Assembly (NCBI GenBank): GCA_001931875.2
Contig: MSJH02000688.1
Location: forward strand, 1-31,049
Length of the DNA stretch: 31,049 nt
DNA from: Byssochlamys sp. IMV 00236
Taxonomy: Eukaryota; Ascomycota; Eurotiomycetes; Eurotiales; Thermoascaceae
Reading direction: 5' to 3'
Position numbers and translations under genes: made by a program. Position 1 is the stretch's first letter; each line of letters begins with the position of its first letter. Positions 10,349 through 21,408 of this stretch are shown piece after piece. The notes under the pieces are model-generated. The model searched no databases, was not told the origin of the DNA, and saw only the letters and a program-made list of their open reading frames with translations.

Positions 10349-11011
10349 GATTTGCTAATCATTTCTTTATTCATTCTTTTGCTTCTTGTGGGCTCTCTTT
10401 TATTATTATTTGTTGTCCCTTTTTATCAGTGTGTGAATAATTTATGAATTAAGTGTATACATTATGGATATTTTAAACACGATTTGAAAGATCGATACAT
10501 AGTAATGAATAACGCGGCCGCTCCTAAGAATGCTGACATCAAAAAGGGAGTCTTTCTCTACATTGGGTTGAAATTCTATTAAACACTTATTATCTGCTTG
10601 TAAAAGCAAAATGAAAAAGGAGAAACTCTTGAGAAAAAGACACATTATTCTCAATAATACTTAATATCGTACAATAGTATCCTTTTGAGTGATATTTAAT
10701 ACTCCATGGCAAGCTTTTGAAGATTGCTTCTCTATATTAACCTGACTTTGCTATTTTTTTTTGGTTTCACAATGATGCTATTTATATTCATTCTCAGACG
10801 AATGACGTCGGCAAAAAATTTTCCGAAGAGGGCTTTCCAAAATCACTTTTTGGAAACAAATAGAAAGCAACCCTAGTAGAAAAAAAAGTTTTATTTTTGA
10901 ACTAAAGAAGTAGCTTCTTTTTTTTAGTCTTGCTTGCTATAGAGAGACTTCTATTTTTTTTTATAAAAAGCATAGCAAAACAAAAAAAAAGTTCAACTAC
11001 GGATCTCAAGA

Positions 11012-12838
11012 ATGACAAACCAGATGGTGTCTCGATTTCGAGTGAAAAAACTCTCACCCAAACACCCTCTTCCTATTTACAAAGAACATGAACTTCCTGA
11101 CTTGGCAGACGCTACAAACATTCAAAGAGCAGTGCCTCAGATAGAAACAGGTGTAGAGAAAGAAGAGGAGGAAGAGGTAGGTTTACTATAGTCCTTTATT
11201 TGGGAGTTTTTTTTTTCTTGTATTAAAAAAGTGTGATTTATTTTATAATACAATTTATACATGAATCATTTATCCGACGAATCATACTCATTTTTATTTT
11301 TGTATTGGTAGCATGACCTCCAAGCTGCTATTTCTGCTGCGCAAGCGGCTGTGACAACTGGCGTGACCATAGAAAAGTACATCCCTACTCCTGATGCTTC
11401 TCGATTGATATCAGACAATGAATACAATGCTCTCTACAAGAAAAAATATAAAGAATCAACAACACTTATCAAGTTCTCATCAACTGTGGAGGACTGCATA
11501 GGTTGTCCCTACGTCATGGACGAAGAGGATGATACCTTTCTACAGTCATATAATAAACAATATCCTGGAGAACCACTTTCTGAAGATACGTTTGAGAGTA
11601 TTATGAACGAGTGTGAGTCAATAACCAATCAAAATTGGCCACATCTGTACTTGGTATGTCTCCCTCTTTTTTTTTTTTTTAATTGCAAAAATCCAACCCA
11701 CGCTTTTATATTAGGATCCTGAGCAAATACCTGATTTTAAAACATTCAAAGAACATGTGCCTGATTACTCCAAGCTAAATAGTTGTCCTAGTCTTCCTGT
11801 AGTCTTTGAACACTGGCGAAAACGCCGATTAGAGAGACGAGGTAAAGCCATCGTCCCTCAACTCAAGCTAGAAGAGACTGTGAAAAACGAACTTGATCCT
11901 TATATCTGTTTCCGTCGTCGTGAAACAAAGCCTGTGCGAAAGACACGACGTACAGATCAACAGTCGCTGGAAAGGTTACGTAAGCTACGGTCTGAGATGG
12001 AAATGGCTCGTAATCTGCTGGAAATGGTCCTACGTCGTGAAAAGATTCGAAAGGAAAGTCTGGTACTGGAGCACGCCGTCTTTGATAAAAAGATTTTACT
12101 GCAAGATTACCAACGCAAGCTGGGTATTAAAGAAGATGAAGACTTGATTCATCTGTCTTCCAAGAAGAAGCGCAAGGTGTCGATCGGTGGATCTTCTGGG
12201 TAAGTGAACACTGTTGAAAAGGTACCTTGTGTATATTTATTGCTGTGTATAGTGCTACTATCAAGATTCCTTTGCATAAGCTTAGACGAGATATTCGTAT
12301 CGAAAAGTCGCCTGCTCAATTAGCCATAGAAGCTGAACTGGCTCGTAGAAAGGAAGCCGATTTACCATACGAGGATGTGACAGAAGACCCTTATCAGCCC
12401 TTTCCTCTATCTGCACCACATCACTTCTTTCAATCGCTGTCGAACAAATCATCACGTACACGGTACCGGAAACGTGTGGGCCGTGGCGGTCGCATCTTTA
12501 TTGACAGATGCGGATACTCTGCTCGCTACAGACCCACAGGCGGAAAGACAAGACCAGGAGAGCTGCAAGAAACTACGTATGATCGCTTCCGGTTTGATTC
12601 AGACAATAGTGATACAGATGATGAGGATGGAAATGAATTGGTCGTTGATGAAATGAGCAGCTTATATCTCAAACATAGAGTACAGCTTCTGTCTGAGACA
12701 GAGCTTAGAAATCTTATGACAGTTCCTTTTTTAACACCACTCAACATGATCAATCAAGCTAGAGCTGCAGCTGCAGCGGCGGCAGCCCAACAACAACAAC
12801 AACAACAACAGCAGCAGCAGCAGCAGCAGCAACAGCAA

Positions 12839-12870
<32 letters not shown>

Positions 12871-13251
12871 ACAGCAGCAACCACAGCCATCCTCCTCCCC
12901 GCAACCTCTTCAACAAGGGTTTAGCCGGTCACCGTCAGCAACGCCTGTCCATCAAATGGGGCCTACTGCTTCTCCCATCAAACGTCAAGCCAGCCGTACG
13001 AAACTAACGCCTCAACAGGCAGCAGTGGCCATGGCCAATGGTATGATTGCTGCTAACATGGCTGCTGTTGTGAATGGTACGTCCAGTGCAAACAAGGCTA
13101 CGGCTATGCAGATGGCCATGGCTGCTGCTCAACAGCAGTTGAATGAAGGTAAATATATAAAAATAAGAAGCAACCAAAACTGAACTCTTGTTTTTTAATA
13201 GCAGCAACGCCAAAGCACAACAGTACACCACCTTTATCACTTCATTTTTAA
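11012..13251 (+). CDS. EPL1: Enhancer of polycomb-like protein (NuA4 subunit)
   Basis: Five exons (11012-11176, 11312-11653, 11715-12199, 12253-13148, 13202-13251) encode 645 residues. The N-terminal EPcA region contains VSRFRVKKLSPKHPLPIYKE, the acidic run before HDLQAAISAAQAA, IPTPDASRLI and DYSKLNSCPSLPVVFEHWRK. It is followed by the KPVRKTRRTDQQSLERLRKL segment and a coiled-coil-like stretch. The C-terminal part holds 31 consecutive glutamines at residues 510-540, flanked by alanine repeats. In yeast and animals this protein links the histone H4/H2A acetyltransferase to the rest of NuA4 and to chromatin, so a nuclear role is expected. Exon 1 is separated by the longest intron of the gene (135 nt). 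The family assignment is firm; the last 16 residues depend on splicing of the final intron. Confidence 0.93.
12788..12880 (+). repeat. CAA/CAG repeat encoding 31 glutamines
   Basis: Thirty-one glutamine codons in the EPL1 reading frame, a mixture of CAA and CAG rather than a pure triplet run, directly after an alanine (GCN) stretch. Interruption by both codons would slow slippage, but length polymorphism between strains is likely. Confidence 0.95.
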
Positions 13252-13503
13252 GAAGACTCTTTTGTACAAACTTTTTTCCCCATTTTGATTTTTTTGACGC
13301 AAAACACACATTGTAAATTATTGCTATGACACTGTTCTATACATATATATAATATACATACACCCACACGCTCTTCCACCACCTTTCACACTTAATTCAT
13401 ATACAATATAATTTTAATAATATAATACACATAAATCTGCTTCAATACGTACAATAAAACGTTATTGCACTTTTTTTATTATTATTATTATCTAATACAA
13501 TAT

Positions 13504-15185
13504 TTATTTAAACTTCCAAGCAGAAGTACTGGGAGCCACAAAGACGCCTGAATTGATGGAACCCTTGACTTTGACGACGAGAGTCATGGATTCGTTATAA
13601 TCATTCTTGGCTTGAATACGAACCTTGTTGCCGACTTGACGAACGGGACCCATATCAGATTCGGTAAACTTGATGTTGGAAGGTGTAGTGAATTCGATAG
13701 TAACAGATTTTTCAAAGGGAGTGAGCGTGGTGCGACGAGCATTGATAACAGCTTCAAAGCTATTCTTGTCAGTGGAAGTAACAGCGAGTTGAGCAGCAAC
13801 CTTGGAAGCCTTGTATGGGCGAGGTACGGGGCCATTCTTAGAGCCGAGAGAAGCAGCTGTAATTTCGAGTGCGCTGACTGAAGGACAAGTGCTGCCAGAG
13901 CCAGTAGCATAACCACAGTAGATAGAGGCACCATCGGTAGTAGGAATGCAGACAGTGTTGGAGGGGCAGGAGGAGGCAACCCATTTGCCATGGTCGCAGA
14001 CAGCGTACTTGCCATCGGCTGTACAAGCATATTGATTTTGAGTAGAGCAAGGCTGATTGGCAACAGGACAACTGCCAGGTGTGCTGGTAGCAGTAGGGGC
14101 AGTCGTAGTCGTCGTCTTGGTGCTTGTTGCTGTCGTTTTTGTTGTTGTCTTGGTAGCTGAAGAAGAGGAAGGAGGAGGAGGAGTGGAGCCACCGCTGTGG
14201 ACAAGCGAGTAGAGTTGAGAGTTGAAGCCACCGTTATTCCAGGCTTGAGAGGCATCCCAGACTGAGACACCGCCGTAGCTGGAGTACTTGGAAGCAAGAG
14301 AAGGAACTATAGTTTGAAGAGTAGACATGGGAACGTAGCCGCTGCCTGCAGCAGTAGATGAGCCAGGAACCGTAAACATGATCTTGACGTTCTTGTTAGG
14401 TGACGTCGTCTTGGCCCAGTTATCCCAGGTGTCAAAGTTGAAGGAGGAACCAGTAGCAGAGCAATAGTTGTTATAGAACTGAACATTGACGTAGTCGAAA
14501 CTAGCCGAGTTCAACACACTGCCGAGGATGGCGTCAGGGAAGGGGCATTGAGGAGCAGCACCAATAAGGAAGTTGCTGGAGAACTTTTGACGAAGAGCAT
14601 TCACAAAGGCGACATAACCCGTAGATGAGCCACCTTCAATGTCAAGATCGACACCGTCAATAACAGCATCACCAAATGGACGTGTGTCTGAGTTTCCACC
14701 ACCAAAGAGGTTCCAGATCGTCTGTGCGAACTGTTGTCCTTGGGCATCGCTTGTGAAACCATAGACACCAGCAGCACCACCAAGAGAGAGTATGACCTTG
14801 ACGCCCTTGTCTTGACATTTCTTGATATCTATCAAGAAAGAGATGTTAAGAGACCCCGACAACAAAAGGTTTAACACTTACCAGCACCAACAGCAGGACA
14901 ACTAAGTAGTTGAGTATTGGGAAAATAGGTACCAGCACAGGCGCTAGAAAGATTGATTTCAGGGATACCACCAACGTTAAAGACGTGAAGGAAGGACAGG
15001 AGGACGGCATCGACTTGGCCAGACTCACAGTAAGTGCCTAAGGATGCTTGTGTATTTGATCCGCCAGCAGAATTTTGACCCCAGTAGTACATGACATTAG
15101 GGCCATGAGAGGACCAAGCAGCTTGAACACCAGTTGATGCCAAGAAGGCAGATATAGCCATTCCAAGGAAAGTACGAGTGAGCAT
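13504..15185 (-). CDS. Secreted GH18 class III-type chitinase with CBM19-like domain
   Basis: Two exons (15185-14882 and 14828-13504) with a 53-nt intron encode 542 residues. A signal peptide (about 1-22) is followed by a GH18 catalytic domain (about 25-310). Its active-site motif [10 protein letters not shown] at 159-168 contains the catalytic Glu166 and Asp164, and LSLGG precedes it at 115-119. A Pro/Ser/Thr-rich linker (about 313-350) leads to a cysteine-rich chitin-binding module (about 354-408) with the CBM19-like pattern [19 protein letters not shown] further C-terminal domain (about 415-542) carries no catalytic signature I know. GH18 enzymes hydrolyse beta-1,4-linked GlcNAc with retention through substrate assistance. 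Architecture resembles Rhizopus chitinases and yeast Cts1, suggesting cell separation or wall remodelling. A TATA box lies at 15248-15255. Confidence 0.95.
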
Positions 15186-15247
15186 GTTGAAGAATAAGGG
15201 AAAGAAAAGTGTAAAGATAATGATTTGATGTCAGGATGTCCAGTGAG

Positions 15248-15255
15248 TATTTATA
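15248..15255 (-). promoter_or_regulatory. TATA box of the chitinase gene
   Basis: Read on the minus strand the bases are TATAAATA, 63-70 nt upstream of the chitinase ATG at 15185. Position and sequence fit a core promoter for this gene. Confidence 0.55.
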
Positions 15256-15341
15256 TGCGTGGGCTAATGTTGCCATGTCTTCATTATCTTTTTTTTTCCC
15301 ATTGCAGCTCAAGTTACACGTTAATGAATAAGATTAGGGTC

Positions 15342-15384
15342 ATAGGTAATATCAAGTAATAATATCAAGTAATATATTACCTAT
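15342..15384. repeat. Perfect inverted repeat with internal tandem repeat
   Basis: ATAGGTAATAT at 15342-15352 is the exact inverse of ATATTACCTAT at 15374-15384. Within and overlapping it, the 13-mer AATATCAAGTAAT occurs twice in tandem (15348-15360 and 15361-15373). The block lies about 160-200 nt upstream of the chitinase start and could bind a dimeric regulator or form a cruciform. Confidence 0.7.
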
Positions 15385-17764
15385 TAAAACTCATGTTACA
15401 TTGAAATAAAAAGGAAGAAATGGTAGGGATATCATTCGAAAACAAAGAAGCGGCTATTTCATGATCAATCAGTTGCATTCATAGACGTATGTATGTCATC
15501 TGGTTTAAGCATTGTTTACTATGCGCATGCAATAATGCAGTAAAGAGAGAGCAAAAAAGAAAAATTATGTGTAACCAAATATCCTAGACAAGGGTAAAAG
15601 GGAACCTGACTGAATAAAAAGGGTCCAGAAGAAGAAAAAGAGGGAGGAACAAGACAAATTATGCCAGCTGTTCTTTGTCATTTTTTAGAAGGAATTGTAA
15701 CATTTTTAGGTTACAATAACTAATTACATGTCAACAGGTAAATCAGGCATGAATTTTATGATCTTTGCAGCACTATTAAACTTGTTATTCAAAATGGAAA
15801 TTTAAGAATACACGCCTTGATGAACAATCGTGTTACTTTTTTTTTTTTATTTTAATACAATCAGCAATTCTGACTATGTAATAGCTTAGACTTGGAATGC
15901 CTTTCTGTTTTATTGATAATAATAAAGCACATAAACAGCAAAGTGACAATGAACTTGATAACTGGTACGAATAAATTTAAAAGTTATCAACTCTTCACCA
16001 AATGATGCTTAGTAAAGTAAGAGGATGCAACAATAACGTAAGCTAATGTTAAATGTGACATGAACGCCTTTTTTGGAATCTTTGGTGCACAAAGTGTGAT
16101 TTATTAAACAATTTGTACTCTAGATACCGAGTAGCGGCAGAAGCATTGTATATCACCGAAAAGCATAACATTGTAACATCAGCAGTTTTGTCTTCTTAAT
16201 TTTGCTTTTTGCAAAAGTATCAAACCTACTCTGTCTGGCTGAGTTTTGGCGGATAGGAAATAGAAGAAGGAGGATGATATACCATTAATTTCAATTAATT
16301 TTCTTATGCTTGGCACTCCATGAGTAGGTATGTTGTTCTTGATTATGCAGCTTTCTTTCGTGAACTCGTGTCTATCCAGGGCATTTAGAGTGTTACTCCA
16401 AAAGATAAAGTGATGGTTGGTGACGGTACTGCTTGCTGAATTCAACCCAAACAGTCCTGATGTCTTCTTCTCTCTTGAATGCGCGTATAGATAACAGGTT
16501 TGAGTATTCGTTATTTATAGGGTCATATAGCGTTCAAGATGACTGTCGCGTAGCCCGTGCCTCGTATACAATTATTTCTACTCATGCTCCTTTTCTTGGC
16601 CAAAATATGATTCTCTCTGAGGTCGATATGAAATGCAGACTTATTGGTATATACACACTGACAAAACTTATATCTTCTTGTGGCAGCTGTATTTATATTA
16701 ATTATTGTCGTAAAAGATGGCAAAGGAAAATATGTTTGATAAAAAGGAATAAAATGGTTTTGCATATAAGAGTAATAGTGGTTTTCAATGAAGTAGATGA
16801 CATCATGTAGAAAGCGTATATTCCAAAGTTGATTTTACTTACCATAAAGATGCATCTTGGGGGAGGGTAGCGTTAACTACTCAGGTTAATTTCAGCCGCT
16901 GATATTGCTATCAAATGGTTTGTGAACCATTTTTACTGGTATTTGCTGTCACTTTGATAACATTACAATGGAAAAAATGAGTTCCTTGATCTGTTGTTTT
17001 CAATACGATATCTAAATTTTAAAAACACGGCACTCACTCTTAGGAATCACTTACATTGAAGTCATATACAGAAGCTAATAGATTTTCTAAGATAACTATC
17101 AACTATCTACCAAAAACATATAAATGAACTCGTTATTTTATTGAAATAAGGATGAGATCTTTTATATAAATCGTTTGTTTGGATTGATTCTTTAATAAAA
17201 AGAAGGTGATCTACAACGGGTGATAGTAAAGTTTGCAGTCATAGAGCTAAACATACCTTTCATCTCAAGTAATACACATTGCCATGACAATACACCAGGT
17301 AACCGCGCAGTTTTCTTTATCTCGCACATTAGTACAAAAAATATGGAAAAAATCCCCAGCTTTCTTTATGTGTGCTTGTAGATGATGGATTTGCTTTTGT
17401 CGCTTTTACGAATTTTAACAATTTCTCTAGTTGCGGCTATTCATCTTTAATCTATTTTCTCAAATAAAAAATAATTCGTATGCAACAAGTACTAATACAA
17501 ACGAAGAAAAAAGACACTGTCATATATGAGCCTGATACAGCCATATACCATTAATGTAACTTGTATAAACAAAAAAAGGTCATCTTTTTTGATTTCGGTC
17601 AATAAGGGTTTACTTTTCTCAGCTCATCAACAAATGATAACTATTAAAATGAACCTTACAATGGCATACTATAGTTCAATGATCAAGTTTTAATAGTATA
17701 AGAAAAGTATGTGTATGGCTATACGTTGGAATTGCAGCCTAGCAACCTATTCTCAATTCTAAAT
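15385..17764. other. Intergenic region without recognised genes
   Basis: Some 2.4 kb between the chitinase promoter and the 3' end of the Kelch gene. Open stretches around 16179-16810 exist on both strands, but their compositions, starts and overlaps look like chance. I see no terminal repeats, tRNA or conserved motif. The last several hundred bases are probably the 3' flank of the Kelch gene. Confidence 0.5.
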
Positions 17765-19816
17765 TTACTTTGTTACAGCATCGGGCGTTTGCGATAAACG
17801 GTTTATATGAAAGGCTGAAGCATCCGGAGTCTGTGCTGAACGTTTCATTGTATGAGTTGCTTCTACATTTGGTGTTTGTGATTTCTCTATGACTTTAGAA
17901 ATAGCGTATGTGTTGCCTGGATTGACATCGGGAGACAACACTTGTTGATCTGCAGAAATCCTATAATGGGATTCCGCTACTGCTGTTGTAGAAGGCGTGT
18001 CGAGTTCAAAGTACTGACGTTCAATATTGTGCCAATCCAAGTTCTTCTTTTCATCCATTATCTGTTCATCAGGACCCTGGACTTCTGGCTGCATATATTT
18101 CGTTGATTTTTTACGATAAAGAAGAAAGAGCGCACTGAAAATTGCTACTGCCTAAAGAGAACAGGATGAGTAAAGAATGTTCTTTTTTAATATAACAGAC
18201 TTACGCCCACAATTGATCCAACAGCTATACCAGCCTTTGCCCCTGATGATAAAGATTCGGGACTAAACAATGGTGCAGAAGAAGCTAAGGGACTAGGTTT
18301 ACCTAGAGTAGTGTTTGTGCCGATTGCACCAGAAGAGTAGTAATCAAGTTGATGTATATTTGATACATCGGTTACATTAAAAGCAAGTATAGTTGTAGAA
18401 AAAACAGTATTTCTATTCATTCCGAAAAGAATAAAAAGTGTGGTATTTACTAGAACAGCTAAAAATATATTAAGTATGTTTAACAACGGTTACTGAAAGA
18501 CAGAGGTACCTGAGTGATAAGACCTTGCAAGATCGCTGTTGTCAGTCCCTATGTTGACTTGCGCCCATTTGTTATTATTGAGATTCAGAGTATACATAAT
18601 ATCAGGGACAGCTATTTAAAGTCAAAATATGCCCTTCTTTTCGATGCTCCTTTTACCTTCTGAATCATTGTGACCACCATATAAAATGATATGCTGAGAA
18701 TCAGGTGCTACATTTAAGTTATTATCATGTAGTAACATATTAGATCAGTATATACCAAGTACAGTTGTCAATCCACATCTAGCCGAAGGAAGCCAACTAC
18801 CGACGGAGGCAGTGTAGTTGTTTCGACCCCATATCATTTTTTTGGTATCAAAGATGAATCCCCATTGGAGGTTGACAACATTACAATAATAGCCCTTACT
18901 ATCACAATTTCTTCCTCCAAAGTAGTATATAATACCTGATCTTGGATGGAGTGTTGCTGAGTGTTCATAAGGAATTTTATTCAGTGGTGCGTTGATTTGC
19001 GGTGAGAGATAAGCCCAAGTCTTTGATTAATATATAAGAATGACCTTTTGTTACCTAAAAGAGCCTATTTACCTGGGATGTAGTGTGATATATTGTGCTG
19101 TTGAGTAAAGGTAAACCGGTATGAGATTCATCGCTACAATATACTGTTTTGAAGCGTTTTCTGGCATGCATATGTTTTCTCTTACGTTTTATTTCCCCTA
19201 ACCATCGGGGACACTTCTATCGCTTGACCACCAAATACAATAATAGTATCACCTGTATCTGAAGGCACACTTACTGCGCATCCATTAGCTCTATAAAGCC
19301 GTTAGACATCAGAATATCTATGATTAAGCATACCTTTGTTTATCGTCAGAAAAGTCTGGTAGTTTCTGCCAAGTATTTTCATGTGAATCGAATACAATAG
19401 TATTGTTTATCAAGTGTGTGGCATCTCCGCTGTTAATGAACAGCCTCCTACCGTCGGATAATGCTGCACATTGAGGGTTGTATCTTTTCTCAGGGTCAAA
19501 GTTGTTAAGAGGGACTTCTTCCCAGTTTACATTCATGCTGCTGACTGATACAGGGCTGTTGTAATCTAAGCTAAGAGAGTAGATATTTGGGTCTACAGAA
19601 TTTGAACTTCCATTTGGAGTCCCTCCAAAGCAGTAAATTTTGCTGCTTAAATATGCACACGCTGTAAAAAAAGAAACATGTATCAATAGAGTAGTGTTTT
19701 TTATTGTATAGAAATGTACCAGGATACATGCGACCAGGTAATGGAGTAGCAATAATAATAGACGCAAGTATACAATACCAACTTATAGATAACACAAGCC
19801 TACAGTGTATATTCAT
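17765..19816 (-). CDS. Type I membrane protein with Kelch/galactose-oxidase-like beta-propeller
   Basis: Nine exons (19816-19720, 19661-19334, 19290-19186, 19133-19073, 19020-18756, 18707-18657, 18611-18510, 18458-18205, 18151-17765) separated by 43-58-nt introns encode 549 residues. A hydrophobic signal peptide (about 1-24) precedes at least four Kelch-type blades marked by KIYCFGGT, TIIVFGGQ, GIIYYFGGRN and HIILYGGHN. A single transmembrane helix lies at about 413-433 (KAGIAVGSIVGAVAIFSALF), followed by basic residues and a 115-residue cytoplasmic tail. The tail contains three related units, SQTPN, AQTPD and SQTPD, at residues 512, 527 and 541. The topology suggests an extracellular propeller with an intracellular regulated tail, possibly a wall or surface sensor. 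The family is multicopy in Mucorales to my knowledge; ligand and partners are unknown. No copper-radical residues of galactose oxidase were identified. Confidence 0.88.
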
Positions 19817-20329
19817 TCTGTTTAACTGAAAGAAGGTGGTTCGCAACCATTTTATACCTGTTTGCACTCTAAGTGTAACATTGAACAGAACTTGGTTCTT
19901 AGAACAAGGTTAGTGTATTACGCACAAAGCGCTTGAAATTTTAACTTTCACACACAACTTATTCTATTGAATCAAAAAGCACTCTCCTCTTTCACCTTTA
20001 TCGGTGATGATGAGTTATTATATGTGTATCAATAGAGATGTGCTTATAATAGTAGCAATAGAACATTTTACGTGATATTAAAAAAGATAAAGCGCGTTAT
20101 TTATTTGCATTTATTTATAATAAAAACGTACTCCTTTCAATTCTCAAAACAACAAAGTCTTGATTAACAGGATCAATCACAGGAAGGTAAGAGTACATAT
20201 GATCCCAAAAAAAGAAGGTATACGCTGAATGTCAATGATGTATATACCTTGTAAAAAGTGATGATGTATCAAGATTGAACTTATACATCTGAAAAACTTA
20301 GAAAGTACAAGTTGAACAGCCCCAAACCA
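19817..20329. promoter_or_regulatory. Upstream region of the Kelch gene
   Basis: AT-rich DNA leading into the GC-richer block at 20330. No gene was found. It should contain the promoter of the minus-strand Kelch gene, but I could not single out a convincing TATA box. Confidence 0.35.
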
Positions 20330-20861
20330 ATAAATCTAGGAGAGCCTCTGCCCCAGGTAAGGGGATCACTGTCCTTATCAGCCGGATTGACAGATTGCCA
20401 ACAGATAGCTATCGATAGGCCCAACCTCGTCTACCAGTCATCTCGCAAGCTCAGAAGATGGTTTTGACTCAGCAAACTACCCAAAATAGCTTTTGGTTCG
20501 ATGCCGCCTAGTAACAGCATAAGCATTTATTCGAGTAGCCGCGCTTAGAGAGCATTTCTCTGTTCACAGATAACGGGCAAAGCGGTTAATCACATACAGA
20601 GCCTGGTCCCAACCGATGTAGCCAGCCCAGAATCTGCAAGTCACTTGAATCACCACCATGACCGTACTAGGATTACAGCGTGAACAGAGAGCGTGTTCAG
20701 TCCTCTAAAGGATTAACAGAGTCAAAACACAAAGTATCGTCGCAGGGAGAAAAAAAGCAAGGAGTATCTGTAAAGAAAAAGAAGAAGAAAAAAGGGGAAA
20801 AAAAAGGTAGGTCAGAAATACTTTGAAGCGTTGACAGTCGTTTATTCAAATCGTGATTTTC
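20330..20861 (+). ncRNA. Candidate structured RNA gene with Pol III-like A and B boxes
   Basis: This block is clearly richer in G+C than its flanks, and every frame on both strands is broken by stops. On the plus strand AAGCTCAG at 20447-20454 resembles an A box, and GGTTCGATGCC at 20495-20505 matches the B-box consensus closely; they are 47 nt apart. The first later T4 run is at 20857-20860. Structure is abundant: CTCTGTTCAC (20558-20567) inverts GTGAACAGAG (20680-20689), each arm can instead form a local hairpin, and CTGTC...GACAG pairs near 20370-20392. The length would suit SRP RNA, RNase P RNA or a Pol III repeat, but I could not find the diagnostic core of any. Boundaries and strand are uncertain. 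Confidence 0.3.
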
Positions 20862-20919
20862 TATTGGCTAATACGTTCCGATAACAGCCAATGAGTGGAA
20901 CTGTGATGCCTGAATAGAA

Positions 20920-21408
20920 ATGGAAGACTACACTGGTGAGACCGCTTCTGCTGTAGATATTCTTCAAGTTTTCGAGTTAAATGACATTCATCTAATATGT
21001 TATTAATTATTACTCTTAGGTTGGTATCGATGGCTTTCGAGAGATCACAATTATTAGAGAGCAACGAGATCGTTTACTGTTTCATCAAAGTCCCTCTAGC
21101 AATGTAAGTAGAATATCACGGGATCATTCGAATCATAAATTAATTTTTGTTATCTCGATTAAGGACAAAGTTTACGAAAAGTGACCATCTTTCTCGCATT
21201 CAGAAGTTGTATATAATACAAATACGGGCCTCCCATACTTCAAAGCAATAGTTGCCCTGATGAAGGACTGTTTGTCTTACTTTCCTGGGGAAGAACTTGC
21301 TATCATGACGGCAAAACTGAACAAAATGGACGTCAAGCCAGACGGACGCAAGATCTGCAAAGGCGGATGGCGTTGTGCGCCTTACCAAGTTGGATTGTTT
21401 TCAGTCTA
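20920..21408 (+). pseudogene. Multi-exon gene remnant with in-frame TGA
   Basis: Three exon-like blocks (20920-20967, 21020-21103, 21164 onward) are in the same phase, separated by 52-nt and 60-nt segments ending in AG. The first intron begins GTTTTC, a weak donor; the second begins GTAAGT. The joined frame starts METDY-like as MEDYTGETASAVDILQ, runs through VGIDGFREITIIREQRDRLL and reaches a TGA at 21182-21184. The same frame then stays open for 74 more codons to a TAA near 21408, including GLPYFKAIVALMKDCLSYF and KPDGRKICKGGWRCAPYQVG. That suggests a decayed host or transposon gene; a short 50-residue product is the alternative. No family is recognised. Confidence 0.35.

Larger units (their letters stand above)
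7897..11011. other. Gene-poor interval between RhoGEF and EPL1
   Basis: Three kilobases without a confident coding gene. The first 300 nt are a pyrimidine-rich 3' flank of the RhoGEF gene. Inside the interval are a minus-strand reading frame broken by a TGA (8210-8518), a cysteine-containing fragment (9002-9152), and a TATA-driven hairpin unit (9983-10348), each listed separately. The last part (10.7-11.0 kb) is T- and A-rich and probably holds the EPL1 promoter. Confidence 0.5.

Noticed and set aside
12731..12916. Poly-leucine frame on the minus strand
   Set aside because: It is the antisense reading of the CAG/CAA glutamine repeat in EPL1.
13584..14297. Leucine/proline-rich frame of 237 codons on the minus strand
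   Set aside because: It is a shifted frame inside the chitinase gene, whose real frame has clear GH18 and CBM motifs.
16179..16810. Overlapping frames on both strands in the chitinase-Kelch gap
   Set aside because: Neither has splice-compatible partners, a signature motif or a codon pattern like the real genes.
20320..20480. U1 snRNA-like 5' end (CTTACCTGGGG) on the minus strand
   Set aside because: Only about 60 nt with a weak Sm-like site follow before AT-rich DNA, too short for U1, and the stem-loop order does not fit.
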